Assembly (NCBI RefSeq): GCF_015694525.1
Contig: NZ_JADQDM010000002.1
Span: 620,001 to 684,000, forward strand
Length of the DNA stretch: 64,000 bases
Reading direction: 5' to 3'
DNA from: Hymenobacter ruricola
Lineage (GTDB): Bacteria; Bacteroidota; Bacteroidia; Cytophagales; Hymenobacteraceae
Shown piece after piece: positions 1 to 7,835 of the stretch. The position numbers and the translations under genes are program-made. Under the pieces are notes generated by a model. That model was not told the origin of the DNA. It was given only the letters and a program-made list of their open reading frames with translations, and did no database searches. Numbering within the stretch: the first letter of the stretch is position 1; the number at the start of each line of letters is the position of its first letter.

Positions 1-90
1 CAGCGCAATTATTACGAGCGCATCATCCGCGATGCGGCAGAGTTGGAGGGCTACCGCCGCTACATCCTCGACAATCCGAACAGGTGGTAG
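1..90 (+). CDS. REP-associated tyrosine transposase (RAYT), C-terminal end only
   Basis: An open frame enters from the left edge and ends at a TAG at 88-90, giving the last 29 residues of a protein. The peptide contains 'QRNYYERIIRDAAELEG' followed by 'YILDNPNRW', which is the characteristic end of Y1-type (IS200-like) REP-associated transposases, where a helix leads into a conserved N-P-x-x-W ending. The catalytic HUH motif and tyrosine would lie upstream, outside the window. These single-copy domesticated enzymes act on REP palindromes. A REP-like palindrome begins at its stop codon and is repeated inverted at 139-163, which supports the call. Only the tail is visible, so activity cannot be judged. 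Confidence 0.8.
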   Translation, partial: QRNYYERIIRDAAELEGYRRYILDNPNRW

Positions 91-163
91 GGGCGGGGCC
101 TGCCCCCGCCCACCGTCAGGCAGCAATCGTTCAACGACGGGCAGGGACAGGCCCCGCCCCTAC
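87..163. repeat. REP-like inverted pair (BIME-like) beside the RAYT gene
   Basis: The 25 bases at 87-111 (GTAGGGGCGGGGCC...) recur in inverted orientation at 139-163 with 23 of 25 positions matching. The left copy includes the stop codon of the transposase, and the right copy encodes the last residues of the XRE gene on the other strand. A third copy lies at 896-920. GC-rich palindromic units next to a RAYT gene are the expected arrangement for REP/BIME elements mobilised by that enzyme. Confidence 0.7.
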
Positions 164-763
164 GTCGTTCGACCCTTTCAACGCCTTTTCCAAATGCGCA
201 ATTTCTGCCTGCAGACCGGCCAGGCGCGCTTCGCTCAGCGCCCGGGCCGGCACCCCGAAGCGGCCCAGGTCGGCCACGGCGTTTTCGGCCATGCGGGCGG
301 CCCAGGCCAGGTTGGGCGTAGCGGGCTCATTGGGCAGCCCGGGCAAGGGCGCGCGCGGCGGCAACGCCGCCAACTGGCCCGGCAACGCCCGGCGGCGGCG
401 GGCCGCCTCCAACTGCGGCAGCTGTCGCCGAAGCGAAAAATCGATGTTTTTGGCCTCGTGTTGGCAGGTTTTGAGCCGCCATTGCAATTCGTCGAGGGTG
501 TTGGCGGTGGTTTCGGCGGGGTCGGGTGGCAAGGGAGCCACCGGGGTGGGACTATGCTGCGGCATCAAGCCCAACAGGGGCAGCAGGCGCCAAGTGGCCA
601 GCATGGGCAGGGCCCGGCGGTCGGCTTCGACATGGGCCAGGAGACTGCGGTCGATGCCCAGGTACTCTGCCAAATCGGCTTGGCTGAACCCGAAATAGAT
701 GCGGACCTCCCGCACAATAGAATCACTGTACCGCATAAGTAGCTTCTGGATTTTGTCACACAT
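131..763 (-). CDS. XRE-family helix-turn-helix regulator
   Basis: A 210-residue protein with an N-terminal Cro/C1-type helix-turn-helix at about residues 18-50 ('FGFSQADLAEYLGIDRS', then 'LLAHVEADRRALP'). The rest is a Leu/Arg/Ala-rich, probably helical region without a recognised domain. The last ten or so residues are encoded by a REP-like repeat, so the C-terminus may have been extended by repeat insertion. The gene has its own upstream region packed with GTGAC/GTCAC half-sites, the usual arrangement of an autoregulated repressor. It is transcribed away from hisS. No toxin or phage partner is visible, so its target beyond itself is unknown. Confidence 0.7.
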   Translation of the reverse strand: MCDKIQKLLMRYSDSIVREVRIYFGFSQADLAEYLGIDRSLLAHVEADRRALPMLATWRLLPLLGLMPQHSPTPVAPLPPDPAETTANTLDELQWRLKTCQHEAKNIDFSLRRQLPQLEAARRRRALPGQLAALPPRAPLPGLPNEPATPNLAWAARMAENAVADLGRFGVPARALSEARLAGLQAEIAHLEKALKGSNDVGAGPVPARR

Positions 764-777
764 AACGATAATTTTAT

Positions 778-874
778 AAAATAAGTGACAATATTTGTCA
801 CTTATTTTTTTGTCAACGTCCTATTTGTGACTGCCGATGTCACAACTTTATATCACTTGTTATTTTTGTGACAT
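778..874. promoter_or_regulatory. GTGAC/GTCAC half-site cluster, candidate operator of the XRE gene
   Basis: An AT-rich block just upstream of the XRE start. It holds a perfect inverted repeat with 14-base arms and a 3-base centre at 778-808 (core AAGTGACAA-TAT-TTGTCACTT). A second inverted pair TGTGAC (826-831) / GTCACA (839-844) follows, and a further TGTGAC lies at 867-872. Repeated dyads around the promoter of an XRE gene are typical operator sites. The first dyad followed by a T run could alternatively act as a terminator on the plus strand. The binding role is inference. Confidence 0.55.
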
Positions 875-895
875 GCGTTGTTTGAGCTAGACGCC

Positions 896-920
896 GGGTG
901 GGGACAAGCCCCGCCCCTAC
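896..920 (+). repeat. Third REP-like copy, upstream of hisS
   Basis: Twenty-two of 25 bases match the REP-like unit at 139-163 in the same orientation. Its last three bases (CTAC) run into the hisS minus-7 element, so the promoter of an essential gene is built partly on the repeat. Confidence 0.6.
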
Positions 921-925
921 CTTTG
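918..925 (+). promoter_or_regulatory. Minus-7 element TACCTTTG of hisS
   Basis: A perfect TAnnTTTG, the minus-7 consensus of Bacteroidota sigma factors, ending only 7 bases before the hisS ATG. Transcription would begin at or next to the start codon, giving a leaderless or nearly leaderless mRNA. No well-spaced TTG was found for the minus-33 element. Confidence 0.5.
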
Positions 926-932
926 CCCCGTT

Positions 933-2366
933 ATGCAAAAACCCAGTATTCCCAAAGGCACCCGCGATTTTGGCCCCGCGCAGGTGGCGCGCCGCCAGCA
1001 CATTTTCAACGTCATCCGCCGCACGTTTGAGTCGTTTGGCTACGCCCCGCTCGAAACGCCGACGCTGGAGAACCTGTCGGTGCTCACCGGCAAGTACGGC
1101 GACGAGGGCGACCAGCTGCTGTTCAAAGTGCTGAATTCCGGCGATTTTGCCAAGGAAGTGACGGCCGAAGACCTGGCCACCGGCTCCAAAGCCCTGCTGC
1201 CCAAAGTAGCCGAAAAAGGCCTGCGCTACGACCTCACCGTGCCCTTTGCTCGCTACGTGGCCATGAACCGCGGCACGCTCACCTTCCCCTTCAAGCGCTA
1301 CCAGATGCAGCCCGTGTGGCGCGCCGACCGACCCCAGCGCGGCCGCTACCGCGAGTTTTACCAGTGCGACGCTGACGTGGTAGGCACCGACTCGCTGCTC
1401 TGCGAAGCCGAAATTGTGCTGATGATGGCCCAGGTGCTCAACGGCCTGGGGCTGGATGATTTCACCATTAAAATCAACCACCGCGGCGTGCTGCGCAACA
1501 TCTACCAGGCGCTGGGCGGCGAAGGGCGCGAGACGGATTTGTTCGTGGCCATCGACAAGCTCGATAAAATCGGCCGCGACGGCGTGAGCAAGGAGCTGCT
1601 GGAACGCGGCTTCTCGGCAGGTACCGTCGAAACGCTTTTTGAGCTGCTGACGGTGGAGGGAACCTACGAAGAGAAGCTGCAGCGGCTGCTGGCGGGCTTC
1701 GTGACGGCCGGCGTGGAGCCCGACGGCGTGCGCCCCAGCACTCCCGATGTGGAAGCCGACTCGCCCGAACCGCTGGCCAACTACCGGGGCCTCACCGAGC
1801 TGGCCGAAGTGCTGGACCTGCTGCGGGCGTCCGGCTTCCGGCAGTTCGACCGGCTGGAGTTTGACCCCACGCTGGCGCGGGGCCTCTCCTACTACACGGG
1901 CTGCATTTTCGAAGTCAAAATCAACAACGTGCAGATGGGCAGCGTGAGCGGCGGCGGGCGCTACGACAACCTCACGGGCTCCTTCGGGCTGCCGGGCGTG
2001 TCGGGCGTGGGCTTCTCGTTTGGCGTTGATAGGCTCTACGACTGCCTCGAAGCGCTGGATTTGTTCACCGTGACGGCCGAAACGCCCACCCGCTGCCTTA
2101 TCACCCACTTCGACGTGGCCAGCGGCCGGGCCGCGCTGCCCCTGCTGGCCGAACTGCGTGCCGCCGGTATTCCGAGCGAGCTTTACCCCGACGCCAGCAA
2201 GCTGCAAAAGCAGTTCAAGTACGCCGACGCCAAGGGCATTCCCCTGGTCATCATCATGGGCCCCGAGGAAGCCGCGGCCGGCGTGGTGAAAATCAAAATC
2301 ATGCGAACCGGCGTGGAGCGTGTGCTGCCTATGGGCGAAGTGGTGGCGGCCCTCACGGCGGAGTAA
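933..2366 (+). CDS. hisS: Histidyl-tRNA synthetase
   Basis: Charges tRNA-His with histidine in the cytoplasm. The 477-residue protein starts 'MQKPSIPKGTRDFGP', the usual HisRS opening, and has class II motif 2 at about 129-150 ('QPVWRADRPQRGRYREFYQ'), the histidine-binding HisA box at about 315-325 ('LARGLSYYTG') and motif 3 at about 358-368 ('GVGFSFGVDRL'), then an anticodon-binding domain. Length suits Bacteroidota HisRS. The ATG is the first in frame and lies 7 bases after a TAnnTTTG element. The stop codon overlaps the ATG of the next gene by one base, so translation may be coupled. Confidence 0.97.
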   Translation: MQKPSIPKGTRDFGPAQVARRQHIFNVIRRTFESFGYAPLETPTLENLSVLTGKYGDEGDQLLFKVLNSGDFAKEVTAEDLATGSKALLPKVAEKGLRYDLTVPFARYVAMNRGTLTFPFKRYQMQPVWRADRPQRGRYREFYQCDADVVGTDSLLCEAEIVLMMAQVLNGLGLDDFTIKINHRGVLRNIYQALGGEGRETDLFVAIDKLDKIGRDGVSKELLERGFSAGTVETLFELLTVEGTYEEKLQRLLAGFVTAGVEPDGVRPSTPDVEADSPEPLANYRGLTELAEVLDLLRASGFRQFDRLEFDPTLARGLSYYTGCIFEVKINNVQMGSVSGGGRYDNLTGSFGLPGVSGVGFSFGVDRLYDCLEALDLFTVTAETPTRCLITHFDVASGRAALPLLAELRAAGIPSELYPDASKLQKQFKYADAKGIPLVIIMGPEEAAAGVVKIKIMRTGVERVLPMGEVVAALTAE

Positions 2367-3613
2367 TGAAACGGACCGGCGCGGGCTGGCAACGGGCCGG
2401 CGGCTTACTTATTGCGACTGCTTTAATTAGCTGTCAGCCCGACCAGCCGCACGAACAAGCGGCCCGCACGCCAACAAAACCGGCGCCACCAATTGCAATG
2501 GCAACTGCCCAGTTGCCGCCTTGCACCGGCGAACGCCAAGCTGCCATGGAAGCGGAGGCCCCCAAGGCCGGTCCCCCGGGCTGCCCGCCCCAGCCGCCAC
2601 GCTTTGGTCGCCTAGCCACGGGCCCGGTGTTTCATCGCTATACCGGCACGCTAGGCGGGGAGCGTGTTACCGCCGAGCTAGGCTGGGCGCGGCCGGACTC
2701 GATAACCGGCCGCTTCTACCGCTGGCGGGGCGGGCCGGAATACCAGCTACACAATTACGGCGGCCGCCAGGGGCCTTTTCGCCTTTCCGTGCGCTACGTG
2801 GACGGGCCACGGGACCAGGATTTCGGTACCTGGCGCTTGTGGCAGGTGCCGGGCTTAGTGCTGCGCGGTGTCTGGCTCGATTCAGCCGGCCGGCGTCAGT
2901 CTTTTGCCCTGCGAGAAGACTATCGCCAGGGCGCCCGCTACGATATCCAGACGCTGACCGTCAGCGGCCGCGAGCCGGGCCTCACCTGTTACTCCTCAAG
3001 TCTCACCCGCGACTACCTGCACCTGCGCGACACCTTGAGCCTTGGGAGGCGGCACTTGCAAGTGCCTACCCTGTCCGCTCGCAAGCGCCAGTTGCTGGCT
3101 GCTTTCGAGCGAAACGGCGATACCTCATACTATTTAAGTGTACGCCTCAACGACTTTAACCTGCTTAGCTATCAAAATTTTTATGAGTTGTATTCCATTG
3201 GTGGCGGACGGCATAACGGCTTCGAAAACGGACTGCTCGACCTAGCCACCGGCCACCGCATAACGCTGGCCAGCCAGCTGCAGTCCGGCTACGAGCCAAT
3301 GCTGCGGCGCCTGCTCACCAGCCACCTGCGGCGTGATTTTGGTAAGGAGCCGGCCGCGCCCGGCCAATCCGTTAAGTCCGAGCGATTGCTCGACCTCCCC
3401 ACTCCTGACGATGTAAGCTTCAGCGGCCTGGTGTTGACGGGCGCGGGACTGGAAGGCAGCTATCTGCCGGAGGATATAGTGTCGGTGCTGGGGCCGGAAA
3501 CCAAGGTGTATTCTATTCCTTGCCCTGTTCTCATTCCCTACTGTGAGTTACGCCCGCTGGTGCGCCCCGGCACCCCACTGGCCCGCATGCTGGCGGCACG
3601 GGGGCTGTGGTAG
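2366..3613 (+). CDS. RsiV/DUF3298-like lipoprotein
   Basis: A 415-residue predicted lipoprotein: a short hydrophobic N-terminus ends in the lipobox 'LISC' at about residues 20-23, followed by a Pro/Thr-rich linker. The C-terminal 130 residues fit the DUF3298 pattern of RsiV-like proteins: 'TGHRITLASQL', then a 'LTGAGL' segment and a final 'ELRPLVRPGTPLARML'. It is paralogous to the protein at 17715-19013, sharing 'LREDY' and the C-terminal 'LRPL-RP-TPL-R-L-ARGL' pattern. The ATG sits in TAATGA, overlapping the hisS stop. Its function is unknown; the outer-leaflet or periplasmic location is inferred from the lipobox. Confidence 0.75.
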   Translation: MKRTGAGWQRAGGLLIATALISCQPDQPHEQAARTPTKPAPPIAMATAQLPPCTGERQAAMEAEAPKAGPPGCPPQPPRFGRLATGPVFHRYTGTLGGERVTAELGWARPDSITGRFYRWRGGPEYQLHNYGGRQGPFRLSVRYVDGPRDQDFGTWRLWQVPGLVLRGVWLDSAGRRQSFALREDYRQGARYDIQTLTVSGREPGLTCYSSSLTRDYLHLRDTLSLGRRHLQVPTLSARKRQLLAAFERNGDTSYYLSVRLNDFNLLSYQNFYELYSIGGGRHNGFENGLLDLATGHRITLASQLQSGYEPMLRRLLTSHLRRDFGKEPAAPGQSVKSERLLDLPTPDDVSFSGLVLTGAGLEGSYLPEDIVSVLGPETKVYSIPCPVLIPYCELRPLVRPGTPLARMLAARGLW

Positions 3614-3615
3614 CA

Positions 3616-5364
3616 TTACTCCACCGCCACGCGGCGGCTTACCTCTTGCCCGGCCACGGTGCCGCGCAGCACGTACAGCCCCGCCGGCAGCCCGCGCACC
3701 GACAGCGACGCCGCGCCATCGGCAAACGTCCGCACCAGACGGCCTTGCGCATCAACCAGCCGCAAGTCGGTCAGGCGTTTTCCGCCGGGCAAACGCAGCT
3801 GCACATCTGAAGCGGCGGGGTTGGGAAACACCTCCAAGCCCAGCGCCGCGGCGGCACGTTCCGTGGCGCTGAGCAGGGACCCGGAGCTCTGCATGCGGCC
3901 CACGGCGATGTCGCGCCCGGTGGTAGCCGCGCCCGGCGACGACCAGTACACCTGCACCGAGCCGTTGGGCTGGCCCACGGGCACGTAGTCGAGCTCGTAG
4001 GGTTTGTTGTCGGCCACCTCATGCAGAATGACGCCGGGCGCGGTGAAGGCCAGGGCGCCCGAGGGCAGGAGTTTCTGGGTCCGGAAGTTGGCGCCGTTGG
4101 TATCCGTGGTATAAAAGGCCATCACCGAGCCGTTGTCGGAAGGCGCCAGCTTGGGGCGCGGGGCCCCGGCCGACAGCGGGTAGACGGCCACGCCGTTGGC
4201 GGCCCAGGCCAGGGTGCCGGCGGCGTCAATTTTCTGGGCGTAGCACTTATAATCGAAGTTGCCACTGCCGCCGCGGGCGTCTTCCCATATCATCCACAGC
4301 GCGTTGTTGTGCCAGATGGCATTGGGATTGGTTTGGAACGCGGGGTCGGTGCTCAGGGCCACGTAGCCGGGGGACGGCCAGCCCAGCGCGCCACTGGGCA
4401 GCACTTTCGACACCAGCGGGTCGCCCCCGTTCGAGGTGTAGGCCACGTAGAGGTTGTTGGCCGGGTCGGTGAGCAATTGCCAGTCGGAACCGCGGCCTAA
4501 AGCGCCCCCAGCCGAAACGATGGTGTAGTTGGCCCAGATGCTTGTGCCCGCAGGCCCGAAGCGCTGGGCATAGATTTCGGCCCCCAGCCCACCCGAACTG
4601 GCCACCATGTAAAACCCGTCGGCCCCGTCGCCCACGGTGTGGTAGTAGTCGAGCGCAAAACCACTGGGCGGCACCACCTGAATTTGTCGGTCGTTGCTGG
4701 GAAAAGCCAGGGCCCCGGTGAGGCTTACTTTGTTGAAGGTGAAGCGGGCGCTGCCGCCGTTCAGGGCCAGCGCGTGGGTGATGGTGGCGCCGGTGCTGGT
4801 GGGGATGATGTTAAGCCCCTGCTCGCTTTCGTAAATAACGTCGGGCAGCACCCGGGCCGCAACCACGGTGGGCGTGGCCCACTGCGCCACGCCGGCCGTG
4901 TTGTAGTACTGGCAGCGCACCGTGTCGCCGCCCACCCCGAAGGCGCCCTGCACCCAGGCCACCAGCAGGCCGCTCTGCCAGGGAATGGCGCGCAGGCCGA
5001 ATATTTCTCGGCTGCCGGTCTGGAACAGGCGCAGGCCGTTGACGGGCAGCAGGGCGTTGCCGTTGGCGTCGAGGTGCTGGGCGTAGATGCCGGTGCCCAG
5101 GCCGGTGCGGTTGCCGTTGCGCTGGTCAATCCAGACGCTGAAGGAGCCGCCCGCCCCGTCGGCAAAGGCCTGCACGGCCAGTTGGTTGCCAGCAGCGTTG
5201 CACACGAACTTGGTCGGGCTGGGGGTGGTGGCAAATTGGGCGCGGGCCGGTGCGGCTAGTAGCACGACTAGTAGCCAGCAGCAGGACAACCACCGGGAGG
5301 CCCAGCGTAAAGCAACTTGCTTCAGATTGAAGCAGCGAAGAGCAAGAGTAGTGAGTTGCAGCAT
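3616..5364 (-). CDS. T9SS type A sorting-domain surface protein, paralogue 1
   Basis: A 582-residue secreted protein. An N-terminal hydrophobic segment ends in 'APARAQ' at about residue 43, a signal-peptidase I site. The body resembles a repeated beta-propeller-like architecture with motifs such as 'GLNIIPTSTGA', 'NALWMIWEDARGG' and 'LAPSDNGSVMAFY'. The last 75 residues form a Por/T9SS type A sorting domain ('LEVFPNPAASDVQLRLPGG', 'LPAGLYVLRGTV'). It should cross the outer membrane by type IX secretion and be anchored or released. The next gene encodes a close paralogue. No catalytic motif was recognised. It ends 2 bases from the convergent lipoprotein gene. Confidence 0.88.
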   Translation of the reverse strand: MLQLTTLALRCFNLKQVALRWASRWLSCCWLLVVLLAAPARAQFATTPSPTKFVCNAAGNQLAVQAFADGAGGSFSVWIDQRNGNRTGLGTGIYAQHLDANGNALLPVNGLRLFQTGSREIFGLRAIPWQSGLLVAWVQGAFGVGGDTVRCQYYNTAGVAQWATPTVVAARVLPDVIYESEQGLNIIPTSTGATITHALALNGGSARFTFNKVSLTGALAFPSNDRQIQVVPPSGFALDYYHTVGDGADGFYMVASSGGLGAEIYAQRFGPAGTSIWANYTIVSAGGALGRGSDWQLLTDPANNLYVAYTSNGGDPLVSKVLPSGALGWPSPGYVALSTDPAFQTNPNAIWHNNALWMIWEDARGGSGNFDYKCYAQKIDAAGTLAWAANGVAVYPLSAGAPRPKLAPSDNGSVMAFYTTDTNGANFRTQKLLPSGALAFTAPGVILHEVADNKPYELDYVPVGQPNGSVQVYWSSPGAATTGRDIAVGRMQSSGSLLSATERAAAALGLEVFPNPAASDVQLRLPGGKRLTDLRLVDAQGRLVRTFADGAASLSVRGLPAGLYVLRGTVAGQEVSRRVAVE

Positions 5365-5530
5365 GACGTAACTAGATTATTTTTGAATAAAAGCCCCCCT
5401 TACATCGCACGTTCTGCGCATATAAAGCCTAGCTAAGTTATGGTGCGTGAGGCAACTATGGTAACATTGGAGTGTGCAGGCTCACTGGATGCTTCGGCGG
5501 CGCTGGCTATGCCGGGCTTTGTGTTTTCCG

Positions 5531-7258
5531 CTATTCCACCATCACCCGGCGGCTGACTGCGTGCCCGGCCAGCGTGGCCCGCAACACGTACAGCCCCGCC
5601 GGCAGCCCGCGCACCGACACCCCCGAAACATCCGCATAGGTGCGCACAATCCGTCCTTGCGCATCGCACAGGCGCATATTCGTTGCCGTAGCTCCAGCCG
5701 GCAGGCGCAACGTCAGCGCCGAAGTGGCCGGGTTGGGGTACACCTCGAAGCCGGCGGCTGCAGCGGCGCGCTCGGCCACGCCGAGCAGCGAGCCCGAGCT
5801 TTGCACCCGTGCGGTGAGGATATCCCGGTTCAGGCCTGAGCCAGCTACGCCCCCCGACGACCAGTATGCCTGTACCGAGCCGTTGGGCTGACTCACCGGC
5901 GCGAAATCCAGATACACCGACGTGGCATCCAGCGTGGCCGGCTGGTCATTCACCAAAGAGTTCAGCACCACCCCATTGACGGCGAATGCGGCCGCGCCCG
6001 TTGGCAGCAGCTTCTGGGCCTGGAAAGCAGTGTTGGTCCGGTAGAAGGCCATCACCGAGCCGTTGTCGGACGGCGCCAGGCGCGGGCGCAGGTACTGCGC
6101 CGCTTGGTTGTACACGGGCGCTCCGTCGGGGCTCCAGGCCAGGTTACCGGCCGCGTCTATCTTCTGGGCGTAGCAGCTGTAGCTGGTTGTTCCCAACCGG
6201 TTGTCTTCCCACACCATCCACAGGGCGTTGTCGTGCCAGATGGCGTGCGGGTTGGCTTGGCGCGAGGCGAAGGGGCACAAGTTCACGTAGCCGGGGCCGG
6301 GCCATCCCAGCGCGCCGGTGGGCAATATTTTCGATACCAGCGGGTCGCCGTCGAACGAGGTCCAGGCCACGTAGAGGTTGCCCGCCGGGTCGAGCACGGG
6401 CTGTGGGGTGCCATCGCCCCGGCCCGCCGGCCCGTCGGCTGAAAGCACTCTATTGGCGCTCCACACCGCACCAGTGCTTTGAAAGCGTTGGACCTGTATG
6501 CCAATGGAGTACGAGCTGTGGGCAACCAGGTAGAAGCCGTTGGCGCCGTCGCTGACCGTGCGGTAGTTGGGCAGCGGATAGTTACTGGGCGAGACCACCT
6601 CAACTTGGTTGGTATTGAGAGCCCAGCGCACGGCCCCCGTGGAGCTCACCTCGTTGAAGGTGAAGCGGGCGCTGTTCCCGCCAATGGCCAGGTCGTGCGT
6701 GATGATGGCACCCGTGCTGGTGGGAATGATGTTCAGGCCATTTTCGGAAACAAAGATGACACTGGGCGTAGCCGCAGTGTTGCGGCGGGCAATCAGGGCC
6801 GGCTGGGCCCACTGCGGGGTGCCCGCGGCGTCGTAAAACTGGCAGCGCACGCTGTCGCCGCCAATGGTGAAGGCGCCCTGCACCCAAGCCACCAGCAGGC
6901 CGCTGTTCCACGGAATGGCTTTCAGGCCCCAGATTTCGCGCCCCTTGGTTTGAAACAGGCGCAGGCCGTTGGCGGGCAGCAGCGGGTTGCCGGCTGCGTC
7001 GAGGTGTTGCGCGTAGAGCGCCGTGCCGGGGCCACTCTGGCTGCCCGCGCGCCGGTCAATCCACAGCGCGTAGGCCCCGCCGGCCCCGTCGGCAAAGGCC
7101 TGCACGCCCTGCTGGTTGCCGGGCGCGTTGCACACATATGCGGTTTGCGTAGGCGTGGTGGGGAATTGCGCGCGGCCGGGCCCGGCTAGTAGCATCAGGA
7201 ATGCGCAAAGTGCACCCAGGCGGGAGGCTGAAGAAAATGGTAGTCGAGTAGTTTTCAT
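5531..7258 (-). CDS. T9SS type A sorting-domain surface protein, paralogue 2
   Basis: About 575 residues from the chosen ATG at 7258 ('MKTTRLPFSS'), which places a clean signal peptide ending 'AGPGRAQ'; the frame opens further upstream but that extension lacks signal character. It shares the architecture and many exact motifs of the 3616-5364 product ('GLNIIPTSTGA', 'LAPSDNGSVMAFYR', 'NALWMVWEDNR') and ends in a T9SS type A sorting domain ('FEVYPNPATSALTLRLPAG', 'LPAGLYVLRATL'). The two are a tandem duplication on the minus strand separated by 166 bp. The substrate or partner is unknown. Confidence 0.88.
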   Translation of the reverse strand: MKTTRLPFSSASRLGALCAFLMLLAGPGRAQFPTTPTQTAYVCNAPGNQQGVQAFADGAGGAYALWIDRRAGSQSGPGTALYAQHLDAAGNPLLPANGLRLFQTKGREIWGLKAIPWNSGLLVAWVQGAFTIGGDSVRCQFYDAAGTPQWAQPALIARRNTAATPSVIFVSENGLNIIPTSTGAIITHDLAIGGNSARFTFNEVSSTGAVRWALNTNQVEVVSPSNYPLPNYRTVSDGANGFYLVAHSSYSIGIQVQRFQSTGAVWSANRVLSADGPAGRGDGTPQPVLDPAGNLYVAWTSFDGDPLVSKILPTGALGWPGPGYVNLCPFASRQANPHAIWHDNALWMVWEDNRLGTTSYSCYAQKIDAAGNLAWSPDGAPVYNQAAQYLRPRLAPSDNGSVMAFYRTNTAFQAQKLLPTGAAAFAVNGVVLNSLVNDQPATLDATSVYLDFAPVSQPNGSVQAYWSSGGVAGSGLNRDILTARVQSSGSLLGVAERAAAAAGFEVYPNPATSALTLRLPAGATATNMRLCDAQGRIVRTYADVSGVSVRGLPAGLYVLRATLAGHAVSRRVMVE

Positions 7259-7609
7259 GGCAGGAAAGGATGGAAGGCTAAGGGAAAGGCGCCTTGTGAT
7301 AGGCGGATGCAATATAGGTAATACTGTATGTTTTTCTTTTATAGCCAAGCTAGTTCAATTTCCGCTTCATACTTGCCGTTGGCTGTGCAATGCAAGTTGC
7401 TGCCAAAGGTGCAGGGGCCGCCCCGGCGCCGCTGGCTTTATCGCTCAGTGCCCGCACCCTGCTGCAACACAGCATCGGTGCGCGGACCAGCGACCAACCT
7501 AGTTGTTGGTCGACGGCAGTAAGTCGTTGGTATAAAAATCAGATTGCGAACTCTTTGCCCGGTTGCAGGCCAATATATCTACCTGCGGTCACACCCACCC
7601 CTAATCGGC
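7259..7609. other. Intergenic stretch with one dyad
   Basis: Between the divergent T9SS gene and the sensor-kinase remnant. The only structure seen is an inverted repeat CGACCAAC (7491-7498) / GTTGGTCG (7505-7512). Comparable CGACC-type dyads occur at 8732-8778 on the other side of the decayed locus. No gene, RNA or convincing promoter was recognised. Confidence 0.4.
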
Positions 7610-7835
7610 ATGGCACAGATAGCAAACCCGGCGGTGGCCGCCGCTATGCGGGCAATTGACGAGCGGCGCTGGCTGCGGCACGGCCTGTTCTGGCTCGTGC
7701 GCACGGTGCTGATGACGTGGCTGTTTCTCTACGGCCTGCACTCGACCACCGACTGGCACGTGGCCCTGCGCGACTCACTGATTCTGCTGCTACCTGCTCC
7801 TTACTCTACGGCGTGCTGCCCTGCCCTGGCCCCCG
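7610..7835 (+). pseudogene. Truncated LytS/YehU-like sensor histidine kinase, 5' remnant
   Basis: From the ATG at 7610 the frame encodes a cytoplasmic helix and the first membrane span ('DERRWLRHGLFWLVRTVLM', then 'TWLFLYGLHSTTDWHVALRD'), the usual start of LytS-like sensor kinases of Bacteroidota. After 'SLILLLP' at about 7790 the reading shifts: the expected 'LLYGVLP' continues in another frame. The match then stops and antisense haloperoxidase sequence begins. No HATPase domain, histidine box or LytTR partner remains. It is best read as a kinase gene cut by a deletion after its first membrane spans. Confidence 0.6.

Noticed and set aside
840..2207. Long open frame antisense to hisS
   Set aside because: It lies wholly on the complementary strand of hisS, has a His/Gln/Gly/Ala-rich composition typical of high-GC shadow frames and no recognisable domain.
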